64,000 nt of DNA from NCBI GenBank assembly GCA_030247885.1, contig JAPDRO010000030.1:186001-250000 (forward strand). Direction: 5' to 3'. The position numbers were made by a program, and so were the translations under genes. Below are positions 50,700-61,782 of this stretch, piece by piece. Every line of letters begins with the position of its first letter. Position 1 is the first letter of the stretch. Under the pieces are notes generated by a model, which saw only the letters and a list, made by a program, of their open reading frames with translations, was not told the DNA's origin and did not search any database. This stretch comes from Taxawa tesnikishii (nom. ined.) (taxonomy: Eukaryota > Ascomycota > Dothideomycetes > Dothideales).

Positions 50700-51662
50700 T
50701 AAATAAAGTTTAACTTTATAGCTAGCTTATTAAAGTTCCTTATAACTATATTAATACCCTTCCTTTAAAAAAGATTAAGGAGACTTATATTAACGCCTTT
50801 AACTCTTAGCTAAAAGTCCTAGCTATATCTTTAATATCTATTAAATCTATTATTAGTATACTCTATTATTTATTTCTTACGCTTAATAATATCGAGGATA
50901 ACTTAATACTATATAAAGGAAATCCTACTACTTATACTTTATTTAGTATAGTACTAATAATAAACTTAGCTAACTATATTTTTATATATACTTTCGAAGA
51001 ATTTTAGTAACTTTAAAGCCTAGATATTATAGGAATCTTTATAAAAGAGTTAAAGAACTTATACTATAAATAAGCTTTAGACTTATATTAGAAATATTAT
51101 ATATACGTACTTACTATTAAAGAGTATATAATAATAGTTAATTATAAGACTAGTAGTCTCTTTTAATTATATATTCGACTAATATAAAGTAAATCTAATA
51201 AGAAGAGCGAATATATTAATATAAGTCGATTTGTTATATTACTTAGGCGTTATTTCTAAATTCGCAACAATTACTAAAACCTTATATTAAATAAAGTAAG
51301 ATAGTATACTTAATTATATTATAAAATAAAGTTAACTTATATTAGTATACTAGCTAAAAAGGCTTTTACGAGGACTTAAATAAGGGTAAGATCTTCCTAC
51401 TACTTATTTACTATCTTACTAACTCTAATCTTAAATAGATAATAATTAGGGGTATATTATAATATAAAGGAGTTAGTAAGATACTAATAGAATTAAAAAG
51501 GCTAATCTTAAGGAAGATAAAAAAGGAAAGAGCCTTCGACTTTACTTTCTTATTACTTTAAGATATATAAGAAGATATACTTAAAGAGTTAAAGTTACTT
51601 AAAGTTAAATTTAAATCTAAGAATTCTATCTTCGAATTAGTACTTAAAAGGTTATAAGTATA
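50700..51662 (+). pseudogene. Geranylgeranyl diphosphate synthase (trans-prenyltransferase), RIP-decayed
   Basis: The decayed plus-strand reading follows E-type polyprenyl synthases in order: a PYNYINTLPLKKIKETYINA-like start; the first Asp-rich motif at 50882-50902 (LNNIEDN, where LDDIEDN is usual; GAT to AAT is the RIP change); KGNPTTYTLF; ANYIFIYTFEE; QALDLY.KY near 51070; NYKTSSLF near 51140; the second Asp-rich motif near 51263 (NNY, where DDY is usual); FYEDLNKGKI near 51366; and a LKRL.V C terminus before TAA at about 51662. The VDNKTG-type segment resembles secondary-metabolism GGPP synthases or the C-terminal half of bifunctional terpene synthases. Stops are mostly CAA/TGG to TAA/TAG. 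Not functional. Confidence 0.85.
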
Positions 51663-53086
51663 AGGAGTTATTTACTTATAGAAGCTATTTACTCTCTACT
51701 ACTAACTAGTACTAATACTATTAAAGATCGATAATAAATACTTTATTTAGACTTCTAGTAATACTACTTTAGTATCCTTAAAGTCTACTAGATTACTTAC
51801 TAGTCTTAAAATATATACTTATTTAATAATTTCGGATCTATTAATACTATATACTCCTACGCTTTATTACTAAGATTTACTTTTAGTCGTACGATCCTAG
51901 AGTCCCTCTTTTTAGCCTAGTAATATTACTACGTATACTATAACTAGATTTAAGATATATTTCGTTTTAGTTACTTTAAGGCCCTAGGTAACGTATAGTT
52001 CTAATTTATTATCGATAATAATAGAAACTACTAGTTCTTAATTCTTAATATTAGTAATTAACTAGCTACTTTATTAAACTACTTATAACTATCGATTTAT
52101 TACTTCCTCGAATAAATAAGATATAAAGATAACTCTAATAGTACCTTTAAGTATAGTATCTAAGTTGTAAATATTAATATACGCTTTTTCGGTAACTTAA
52201 GTTATTAAGTTAGTATACTCTAAGTACGTTTATTAGACCGACATATATAGACATTTATAATACTATAGGAAAATAAGGATATATAATATAGAACTAAGTT
52301 AAGGAAATTATAGTAAGTAATAACTTAGTATAAAGTATTTAAGTTTTAATATTAAGTATATTTTACGCTACTTAGGTACTATTTAGGAGGCTATCTCCTA
52401 GTAAAGTATTATTATTTACTATATAATACTACTATAAAAGGAAGTTAAGAACTAAAGGAAGGAACGTATAACTCCTTAATTATTAGTAGGTTCTCTTAAG
52501 ATTAATACCTAGGAAGTTAAGTTATAAGTTTTAACTTAACCTAAAGGAGTAAAGTAAAGAAGGTAATATATTATAGTAAATTCTTATATAATATCTCGAC
52601 TATAATAAGCGTAAGTATAAAGCCTAAGGATATAATTATTAATCTATATATATAATAATTACTAGGCTATAGTCGATATACTACTAATAGTATTTAAGTA
52701 TATAATATAAATCGAATTAATTATCGGATAGGAATAATAACTAGTTATTTATACCCCTATATTTATCTTACTTAAAAAGACTATAAATATATTAGTAAGT
52801 CTTATTACTTATAGTTTTATATGTTAGTAATTACTCGTAAAGGTAATAATCTAAGATAATATAACTAATTACGAAGTCCTTATTAGTAAGCTAATAAGTA
52901 AAATATAAGCTTAAGTATTATTATTATTTACTCGAATTAACTTTCGCTAAAGCTAAATATAGTAGGAGTTAATATAAGTAGTACGCTTCTTTAAAGTAAG
53001 CTTAAGCGTATTATAACGCATTTTTATATAGATATTATAACGATTTTAAATACATAATTTTATATTAGTTTTATCTCTTAAGATTA
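51663..53086. other. RIP-mutated DNA, unassigned
   Basis: CpA-depleted; possibly further cluster genes, but no motif survives that I can name. Confidence 0.4.
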
Positions 53087-54933
53087 ACGTATTTTATAAG
53101 TAAGTTAGCTACCTAAGTAAGTCGGCTACCTTACGAAACTAGAACGCCTACGTAGCAATATTACGTAATACTATAATACTTTATAGTAGTCTATAGAATA
53201 GTATATAATTATTTAGAAACGTTACTATCTTCTATATCTTCTATTTCTACTTTATAGGTACGGGAGTTATACTTAGTCTCGCTATAATAGCTATAACGCT
53301 ACTTTACGCGTACCTTCTTTATAGCCTTCTTACTATTATTACTACTACTACCCTCCTTAGTAGCAACTAGATTAGTTACCTTACCTACTATTAGAGTTTC
53401 CTCTATTTATACGTATTACCTTTTATAGCTCTTACGCTTTATAGCTACCTTAATTACGTCTTATAGACGCGCTATTTCTTCGCGTATTAATACTATCTTA
53501 TACGCTATTTACTAAGCGCCCTTAGTTAGTTACTTAACCTACTTATTTAAAGAGCTTACTAGAAACCCTTAATGTTTTTATATACGATTTGAAATTAGCG
53601 TTAACTACGCCTTTATTTTACTAGCGTTATATAGTATTTTCGCCTCCTATTCGACTATACCTAGTATAAGTAGCGTTAGCGTACGTAGCCTTATATTTAG
53701 CTTCGATAATATAGCCTCTAAGTTATATAAGACTAGCCTAGCGCCTCGAAACTCTACGTAGATATTTTCCTATATAAACGCCTTCTTAAAAGCTACTTTA
53801 AAGGTAGTTAAGAAGGTTTCTTTTATAATATAGTAAACGTAACTATATACTAAGGCTAAGATCTCGTTACTATATAGGCGCTTTAGTAGTAAGTAGTAAA
53901 TAACGTTAAGTAGTTATAATAAGTATAAGGAGTATAAAGGTATATAAAGAACTATAATATTATTCTCCTTATAGTAATCCTAAAATTCGACTAAGTAGTA
54001 ACTCTTATAGCCGTTAATAATAAGTAGCTTATATACCCTAATAGTATAAGTCTTCGTATACGTATCGAAGTACTTAAGCTACGTAAGTGCGAGCTTATTA
54101 TTAGTCTAGCTAGTAGAAGAGACCTTAATAATTTAGTTATAAAGTAAATTGTTAAACTAGGTTAAGATAAGGACCTTACTTACGAAGATAATAAAGGGTA
54201 AGATAACGCGCCCTATAGCTCTAATACCTTATATTAAAGTAACTTACTCGCAATTACTAAGTTATAGTTTCTTTTATTTACTAGGTTTCTTTAAGCTTAT
54301 AATAACTAGCTAAGATAATATCTTACTTATTAAAAAGCTAGATTTATTAAAATTATAAGTGTCCTTATCTAAGATACTATACTTCGCCTTTATTAATTAA
54401 ATAAGCGCGAACTAGAGCTAAATAACTATTAGATCCTTATAAGTAACTCGCTAGTAATCGTACGGACGACTCTATTATATTCGTAGCTTAGGCGTACGCT
54501 TAATAAAGTTATTAACTTAGTTCTTACTAATAGGCTTCCTATTACGCTTTCCTAGTAGTTTATTTACTATATCTCGTATATTTCCCTTCGAGAGTAGTAC
54601 GCTACGTAGACTCTCGTCTAATATATACTATATTATTACCTTTTCTTCTAGTTTTATAAGGCGCTTTAATTTCGGCTTATAGTCGCGTCGAGAGCGCTAT
54701 CTAGCGTATTAGTCTTATAGCGTTAATTAGGGTATAATATATACTACTATAGCGCGTCTCTCGCTTTAAATTTACTTAGATATAATATTAGAGATAGTAA
54801 AGTATATATCTCCTTTAATATAAGTATATTATACGTTGCGTTATTAAGGTATTACGTAATATTACTACGTAGGTATTCTAGTTTTATAAGGTAGTTAACT
54901 TACTTAAGTAATTAACTTACTTATAAAACACGT
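53087..54933 (-). mobile_element. Pogo/Fot1-like DNA transposon family 1, copy b, full length
   Basis: 1847 bp flanked by TA. Inverted repeats of about 90 bp: left ACGTATTTTATAAGTAAGTT, right ending ...CTTACTTATAAAACACGT, continuing through a GAACGCCTACGTAG block. The minus-strand relic near 53940-54000 reads like an ENNIIVL.MP..S.HLLQPL block, typical of Fot1 transposases. Colinear with the truncated copy at 12977. Confidence 0.92.
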
Positions 54934-57283
54934 TACTAATACTATATTACTTAAGTTACCTTCTAATAAAGAGAGTATAAAACTTATACTTATAGCTATT
55001 AAATTATTACGTACTACTACGAGTTACGGGATTTTTATAAATTATATAGTTTTAATAATCGAAGAGTAATAAAATACTCTCTTAATACTATAATTTAAGC
55101 CTCTTTCTTATATAGTAGCCTTTTTAGTAATAGTTCTAGTTACATTTTACTAGCGCGTTTTATTAAATATACTACTATTAAATATAAAAGGTTTCTTCGA
55201 GTTTTCTAATAAATACGCGAAGATAGTATTTATAGGTAATACTAAGTAAATACTATATAATTAGTTTAAATAAAATCCTAATTAACTTATCTTAATTTAT
55301 AATAATATTAAAACGGTTATAATATTGCTAGGAAGTATAGTAAATAAAATCTAAAACAATAAAAGATTCTACTTACGCTAGTAAGTTAAAAGGGTATATA
55401 TACTTATTATTTTAACGTAATCACTATTTTTAATATAACTTTAGATAATATATAGTCGTCTACTAGGCTTTAAGGTCTTCTATAACGATAATAATAACTA
55501 GCTCGTTAAGGCTATAATTAATAAAGATCTTACTAAATAACTAGGTAAGTACTTTCTATAGTAGCTTATAGTAATTATATCGCTAATATAGTATGTAACT
55601 AAGGTCACCGCGCCCCTTGTCGAGGAGACTTCGTTAGCCCTAGTAGATATACTTAGTAAAGGTAGAGGTATATATATAATGTCGTTTAGACTCCTTAACT
55701 AAGCTAATAGATATAAACTAGCGTAGTTTACCTCTCTAAGGTACTATTCTTAAGCTAATCGCTCGCCTTTCCTTACGAGTTTTCCTTAGTACTAAGCTCT
55801 ATTACGACGAAGAATAGCTCTAAATTACTTAATAGTATATAGTAATATTATTCTTAGCTATATAAGACCTTTAGTTATAGTCTCCTTAGTTACGGCCAAT
55901 TGCGAACTTATTCCTTAGTAAATGCCAAATAAGTCGTACTCTTATATAAAAGGCCCGAGAAGCGATTTAACTCCTTATTTAAGAACGTATAGAACCTAAA
56001 GCTAAAGCCATAAGAGAGTAGGAGCTAAAGTTTAACGACGCGATCTCTTAGTTCGAAGACGCGGTAAATACGATACTATATAATCCCTAAATTGTTTAAC
56101 TATCGCTTTTAATAGTAGCCGTCTATATAATAACAAATCTACTATCCTAAACGTAGGCGAATATTATAAAGTATCCTAAGATTATTAAGGTACTACGAAA
56201 AGAAATAATTTCGATTCTTAGCGAGGATAAGAGATTAAAAACTATATTATTAAATAAAATAGTACTTCTCGATAGTTATAATAAGGAGAGTTAGCGTTTA
56301 AAACTATTATCTATAAGTAAGGTAACTAAGCGTCTTTACTACTATATTAGAATTTACTAATAAGAGTTTCCTTAGTATTAATAGGCTAAATAGCTACTAA
56401 GCGTATAGTTCTTTCTAATAGTACCGTGATTCCTAAGGGCCAAAGTATACTAGTTAATACGAGTAAGATATAGGACTCTAAAGTATATCTTATATCTCCG
56501 GAAAAATAGGATAGATATCGTTTCCTTCGTATGCGCGAAGATCTTAAAAAGCGGGATTTAGCCTAACTCGTAATAACGTCTCTTAAATAGATTGTATTCG
56601 GTTATAGCATTTACGCTTACCTAGCCGCTTTTTCGTAGCGAACGAAATTAAGATTATATTAACTATTATCTTACTTAAGTATAAGTTAAAGTTAAAAGAA
56701 GGCTAGATAATAAGGGATTTAATTATAGGTTTACTTGCAACTTTAACTCTTCTATAAGTACAAGCGTTAAACGTCGCAAGGAAGAAATTACGATATAATA
56801 GATAGCTATAGCTTAAGGGTCTAACTTCCTAAGTAACTTAACGTCTTATATAATGTTAAGATAAGCGGTAGTACGAACTATAGAAAGGCTTTAAAGGATT
56901 GCGATAATTTTGAGCTAAGAGAAACGATCTCTAGTATATAGCTTTACTAGGAAGTTATTAAGTATAAGTATAGTATTATACTTTATTTAGCTCGCATAAG
57001 AGTTTATGCTAAGTATTCATCTACTCTAAGTATATAAGGGAACAAACTATATACCTAAAGGCCTCCTACCTTACGGTTTTATGTATGTAATAGTAATACT
57101 TCCGACGGAGGTAAGTGCTACAAGTAATGCTTACTACCCTTACTCCCTTTGTATATATAGATCCGCGACAAAACCCTGTCTCCTCGCGTGTAACTTAAGT
57201 CTCAGTATCCTAAGCTTCTTGAAACTGCTCTGTTCCCTTAAGACAACTATTCGTCCGTACCTTTTACTTCATAACGAACATCG
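54934..57283. other. RIP-mutated DNA grading into the salicylate synthase promoter
   Basis: Mostly CpA-depleted, but patches near 55610-55640, 55890-55930 and 56580-56640 keep CA/TG and CpG-rich words, suggesting less mutated single-copy DNA. No gene recognised. Normal composition returns at about 57070, leaving roughly 200 bp upstream of the next gene. Confidence 0.45.
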
Positions 57284-57292
57284 ATGTGTACT

Positions 57293-58662
57293 ATGGCAGT
57301 GTCTCCAGGTGATAGCTATACTATCCCTTTAGACATATCACTAGATGCATGTCTCGACGCAGTGGCTAAGATACTGGCCGCACATGCGGGACGAGCTATG
57401 TACGCTTACGAACGCGATTCGATATGGCACGTCGGTGTTGACAGCCAAGCATCTTTCACTATCGATCCGCCTAGCGAAATGGCAACAATTGAGACGGACA
57501 CCGCTCGCTCCTCTACTAAATTGACTAGAGATAGTAAAGAGGCCATCGCGGCCTTTACTTCTCACTATGCCCAAGAAGGAGGGATGATATTTGGCCAGAT
57601 CGGCTTCAACTACTCTGCTTACATCAATGGTGTCAAGTTTGAGCCGGGCTCCTGGCCATTAGTTAGTCTTTTAGTCCCGCGGTTGCAAGTCCGTGTCCAA
57701 AAAGGTGCTGTCTCGCTCCGCAATTGGACAGGGAAAGACTTGCAAGTCATCAAAAAGCACTCTCGCATCCGTTTGCAAACATTGGGACGCAAGGCCGGCC
57801 TGACGAATCAATGAATGGAGGATCATATCGAGATGTCGTGCAGCAAGCACTGAACGAAATCGCTCAAGGCTCTTATCAAAAAATTATCGCCTCTCGGACT
57901 ATAGATCTATCATATAAGGTCGATATGGTCGGAACTTTGGTATGCGGACGACGCGCCAATACGCCTAGACGCGCATTTCTGGTCGACCATCGGGGCTTCA
58001 GCGCCACCGGATTCAGTCCTGAGCTTGTCATGTCTTTTCAGGATGGCAAAGTCACCACCGAGCCGCTTGCCGGAACTAGGGCTAATGTAGGCACGGAAAG
58101 GGAGCGATCGCGGCTACAGAATGATCTCCTCAATGACCCTAAGGAAGTGATGGAGCACATTATCTCAGTCCAAGAAGCAATGAGGGAAATGAAACAGTTT
58201 TGCGCGGATGGCACTGTGGCCGTGGCCGATCTCATATCTGTGAAGCGTCGTGGAAAGGTGCAACATCTGGCTTCCACAGTCACTAGAACTCTCTGCCCGT
58301 CTAAGGACGTATGGGACGCTTTAAACGTACTATTCCCAGCAATTACTGCTACTAGTATTCCCAAAATGAAGGTCATCGAGGCTATCCATCGTCTAGAGAC
58401 TTGCCCTCGCGAACTCTACTCAGGAGCTATTCTGCTTTTTGACGGATCCAAATCAGTCGAGGCATCGTTAGTCCTTCGGTCGGTCTTCCAAGATCCCGAA
58501 CGCAGCTGGCTACAAGCGGGAGCGGGGATCATAGCCTTGTCGACCCCGGATCGAGAGCTCACAGAAACGTGTGAGAAGCTGCGAAGCTTTGCTCCCTTCG
58601 TGATGTCGATCAGGGAAGAAGCAGCGGGAACATTATCCATAGGGAAGGGGAACGCATGGTGA
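57293..58662 (+). pseudogene. Salicylate synthase (MbtI/Irp9/YbtS type) with a frame break
   Basis: Chorismate-utilising enzyme expected to convert chorismate through isochorismate to salicylate and pyruvate. The second frame carries the family hallmarks: YQKIIASR with the catalytic Lys, GFSPELVMSF, VTTEPLAGTRANVG, DLISVKRRGKVQHLASTVTR, TSIPKMKVIEAIHRLE, CPRELYSGAILLFDG, WLQAGAGIIA and ETCEKLRSFAPFVM. The N-terminal 170 residues lie in another frame that closes at 57812-57814, overlapping the second frame from about 57724. No GT-AG intron of workable size reconciles them, so a one-base-type frame shift near 57740-57800 is likely. The ATG at 57293 (A at -3, G at +4) is better than the one at 57284. 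Bacterial-type, intron-poor and GC-balanced amid repeats: candidate horizontal acquisition. If the break is a sequencing error the gene is functional. Confidence 0.9.
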
Positions 58663-58693
58663 AGCGGAACATGGACGAGCTACCCGCTGGCTT

Positions 58694-59060
58694 TCACAGT
58701 CGTTTACTATATGCAACAACAACGCAATCGGAGTCAGAGCCGCTAGAGTCACTTTCAACTATACCCTCTTCTTCCTCCACGATCATGGGCATGATCAGCC
58801 TCTTACCCCGCTGCCTATGTGACCTCTTGATCCTCTTGTCTTCCTCGGCTTGACGTGCAGTTTGGAGAACTTCTCGAGTTGTCGGCACAAATTCGCCTTG
58901 CAAAGCGATCCTCTTGCCCTTTGTACGCTTTTTTAGGTATGAAGAAGTTCCTCTGCGTCTGCTAGCCGCTTCCGAAACGTTGCAAGCTCGCTTCGGGTGA
59001 CCTCAAAAGTCTGGGTCATCCGCTGGACGTATCTCTTCGCTGAGCTCACGAGGTTGCTAC
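58694..59060 (-). pseudogene. C-terminal tail of a pogo-like transposase, not RIP-mutated
   Basis: Two overlapping frames read like the end of a fungal pogo/Fot1-type transposase: RYVQRMTQTFEVTRSELATF with a coiled-coil segment, then in the neighbouring frame KGKRIALQGEFVPTTREVLQ, ARQAEEDKRIKRSHRQRGKR and an acidic SDSSGSDSDCVVVA end before TAG/TAA. One frame change separates them. The DDE core is absent. CpA content is normal, unlike the other transposons in the window. Confidence 0.55.
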
Positions 59061-59835
59061 CTTAATTTAGCTTAGAACGAAGAGCTGCACTTGCCCCACG
59101 TAGTTCCGTATCTAAGTAGGTGCTTTTTAGTTCCTGACTGTCAAGTGGCGCAGTTATGCTGGCGATACAGGCCAATGGTGCACCCGCTGGGGAAGTTTTG
59201 CAAAAGCATTGATAATGTTTGCCGTGCCAAACAAATCGACAACGCCCGCAGTAGGAATGACGGTCTCAAAACGATCAAGCTCTCCTGCCGCTCCAGGCCA
59301 TTGAGCCTAGACATTGCAGCTGCAGCATCGAGTCTATACGTCCTGACCTAGTATTGTTGCTGCTTAGCGGCAATATCTCGTCCCATGAAAACCAAGAACT
59401 CGCCCTTCGATATATGCTCCTTGATTGTTGGCTAACGCAGGATTAGAACCGAGCTATAGGGATTGGACCTCTTGGCTCTGCTCGAGGTTGACGATTTGAT
59501 CCAACGTTTCGGATATGTCTTGCAGTTGATATAACTTGAAGCAAGGCAAGCCATCATAGACTAGCATTGGAGTACTGTCATGAATCCCACTCTCAATATC
59601 GACATTAAGAAAGTCCTGGGACTCCCTGCTCTCTTTCCAAATCTTTCGTGTACTAAGGAAACAATGTACCGTGGAAGGGCTTGACTGTAGAGTCAACGTA
59701 GTGATAAGAGAAGAATCCCCTAGAGTTCGAGGACACATGGTAGCAGTGTTGGTGGACGGGAATACTAAACACAAAATGGTGTCTACACTCTATTGCGTCC
59801 AGCTACATGAGTCTTTCGACTCCAAGTATCGAGCC
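59061..59835. other. Region between transposase tail and HMGR relic
   Basis: A 106-codon minus-strand frame (59454-59774) and a reading RFETVIPTAGVVDLFGTANI near 59240 look protein-like but are not recognised. They could be fragments of a further enzyme gene. Confidence 0.35.
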
Positions 59836-61740
59836 CTACGACTTCCGGTTATAAACCATGTGGCTCCGTACAATGGAGCCGGCGGCCAGTGATGATAACA
59901 GGCTCAATTCTCCCGCTAACACGCCTGCTGCGATGATACATGCCAGCTTTTGGGCATTCCTCCCAGGTGCTTCATTGTTGGCGCCACGTATACCCAAGAG
60001 ATCGAGTATCGCAGCTTGTGACTCTAACCTAGTTTCACCACCGATAGTTCCTACCTCGATTGATGGCATGTAGACGGAGATCTGTAAATCTCCTTCGGCA
60101 GTCCTGCATCATTTGTCAGCTTCGCACGATACAAGTACCGGAGGGAAGGGCTGGTATTACTTCTTCATAGCTGTGAGACAGCCACTGCTTTCCACATTCT
60201 GCGCGGGATATGGACCGGTAGCTATAAAGATGGCGGTAACGATATTGGCAGCGTGAGCATTGAAGCCGCCCACGGCGCCTGAGACTGCATTTCCTACCAA
60301 GTTTTTACTCGTGTTGAGGTCGACCAGATTATTGACATCGGTCTTAAGAACGCGGTGAAGCACGTTAGTAGCGGTAGTTACTTGGGCACAAACACTTTAG
60401 CCACGGCCGTCGATCCAGTTTATCGCTGCGGCTTTCTTGTCGGTACAGTGGTTACCGCTCAGAGTGACGACCTGCACATCGTCGAAGCCGGCGGAGGCAA
60501 TAGCAGACAAAGCTGCGTCGACACCTTGACTGATCATATTCATTCCCATGGCATCACCAGTCGTGGCTTTGAAGCGAGCGAAGACATCCAATCCAGTCAC
60601 GGTGACGCGTACGCTGCGGAGCTTTGCAAAGCGGCTTGTGCTGTTGAAGGCTATTTCGACGACTTCGTATCCCTGCGGTGTATCGAGCCAGTGTTTCAAT
60701 GCAGCTGCACGTTGCAAGTCGGGGAAGCGGAGAGCTAGACCACGAGTCATTCCATCGTCGAGGAGGGTCGTAGTAACACCTCCGCTAGCATTTATCGCAG
60801 TGGCACCACGGTTCGTACTCGCGACTAGTACGCCTTCTGTAGTTGCCATCGAAAGGTAGAATGAGGAACCGTTGATATCGAGTGGTCCAGCTACGCCCAC
60901 GGGCAGTGGCAAGTAGCCGATGGCGTTCTCGCAGCAGGCACCCACGACCCGGTCGTAGTCGTAGTTGGTGTATGGAAGGCCAGAAGTTTCAAGCTTGGAA
61001 GTAGTGACTTGTTCGCGGATTCCTTGCTACGATAGCTCGGCGGACCTGCACAGCGCGGGTAGAGTCTCCCAGGACCTTTTCAAGGCTGTAAAGGGCAAGA
61101 TTGTTCTCGAAGGCTTTTCTGACGACGTCTTCATCGTTCATAGTCTGCCATTCGCCGGGTGTGGGTCCGGTAAGGTTGGTATTGCGAGCGATCGAGGCCG
61201 CATCCGCTGCCTCCGGCAGTGCCACTTGCAATGTTTTAGTGGGAGATTTTGGCGAATCATTTGTCGGTGTCTTGGAGAATGGGCAGCTTTTGAATGAAGT
61301 ATTCTCATCCGGTTTGGCACATGCCTTTGCGGACGGATGAGTAGACGACGTCGGAGTACGAGCATACTGCTGGTCTGAAACCCCAGTTGCTGTAAGCAGA
61401 TACAAAACGGCGAGATATGCTGCTACCGCGCAAACCAAACCACCGAAAAGTTTTGTGGCCCATGAAGATGTTCTCCATGGCTCCGGTGTCAGGGGGCTGA
61501 AGAGGGTCTTGTCTACACAGCTCACAGTGTAACCGCCTTCGGCCTGATCGCTCCCTGTAATGAGCAATATCCCTGTTGACTTTCCAAATTGCTTCTGAGC
61601 ACAGAGACGTTGGACATGATCCCAGGTTTGGTGAAGCTCATGGCTGGCATCTTTGTTGAAAGACGCTCCGAAAGACTATCGCAAGATTGTAGTGCACGGT
61701 AACTCGACGAATGCATCCGATACTCAAACGGGTCGCTTGG
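59836..61740 (-). pseudogene. HMG-CoA reductase catalytic domain, truncated and broken
   Basis: Rate-limiting mevalonate enzyme. Catalytic-domain motifs are all visible: [91 protein letters not shown] and the C-terminal [14 protein letters not shown] with the catalytic His. A 57-bp intron at 60104-60160 joins CLTAMKK to [11 protein letters not shown] in phase. Two lesions: a frame shift near 61020 (RRAIVA continues in another frame as [16 protein letters not shown]), and an in-frame TAA at 60399-60397 directly after DGRG. The N-terminal sterol-sensing/TM region of fungal HMGRs is absent; only the last anchor (LFGGLVCAVAAYLAVLYLL) remains. Near TSSTHPSAK there is a linker. Probably a cluster-associated paralogue, now dead. 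Confidence 0.9.
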
Positions 61741-61782
61741 AAGGTCGCGTTTCTTGTCCGTGATTGAGAGTTGAGAGACCGT

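Noticed and set aside
57700-57815. Intron explaining the salicylate synthase frame change
   Set aside because: Available GT-AG pairs are too short or keep the same frame.
60355-61297. Plus-strand open frames across the HMGR region
   Set aside because: Shadows of the minus-strand HMGR reading, with no domains of their own.
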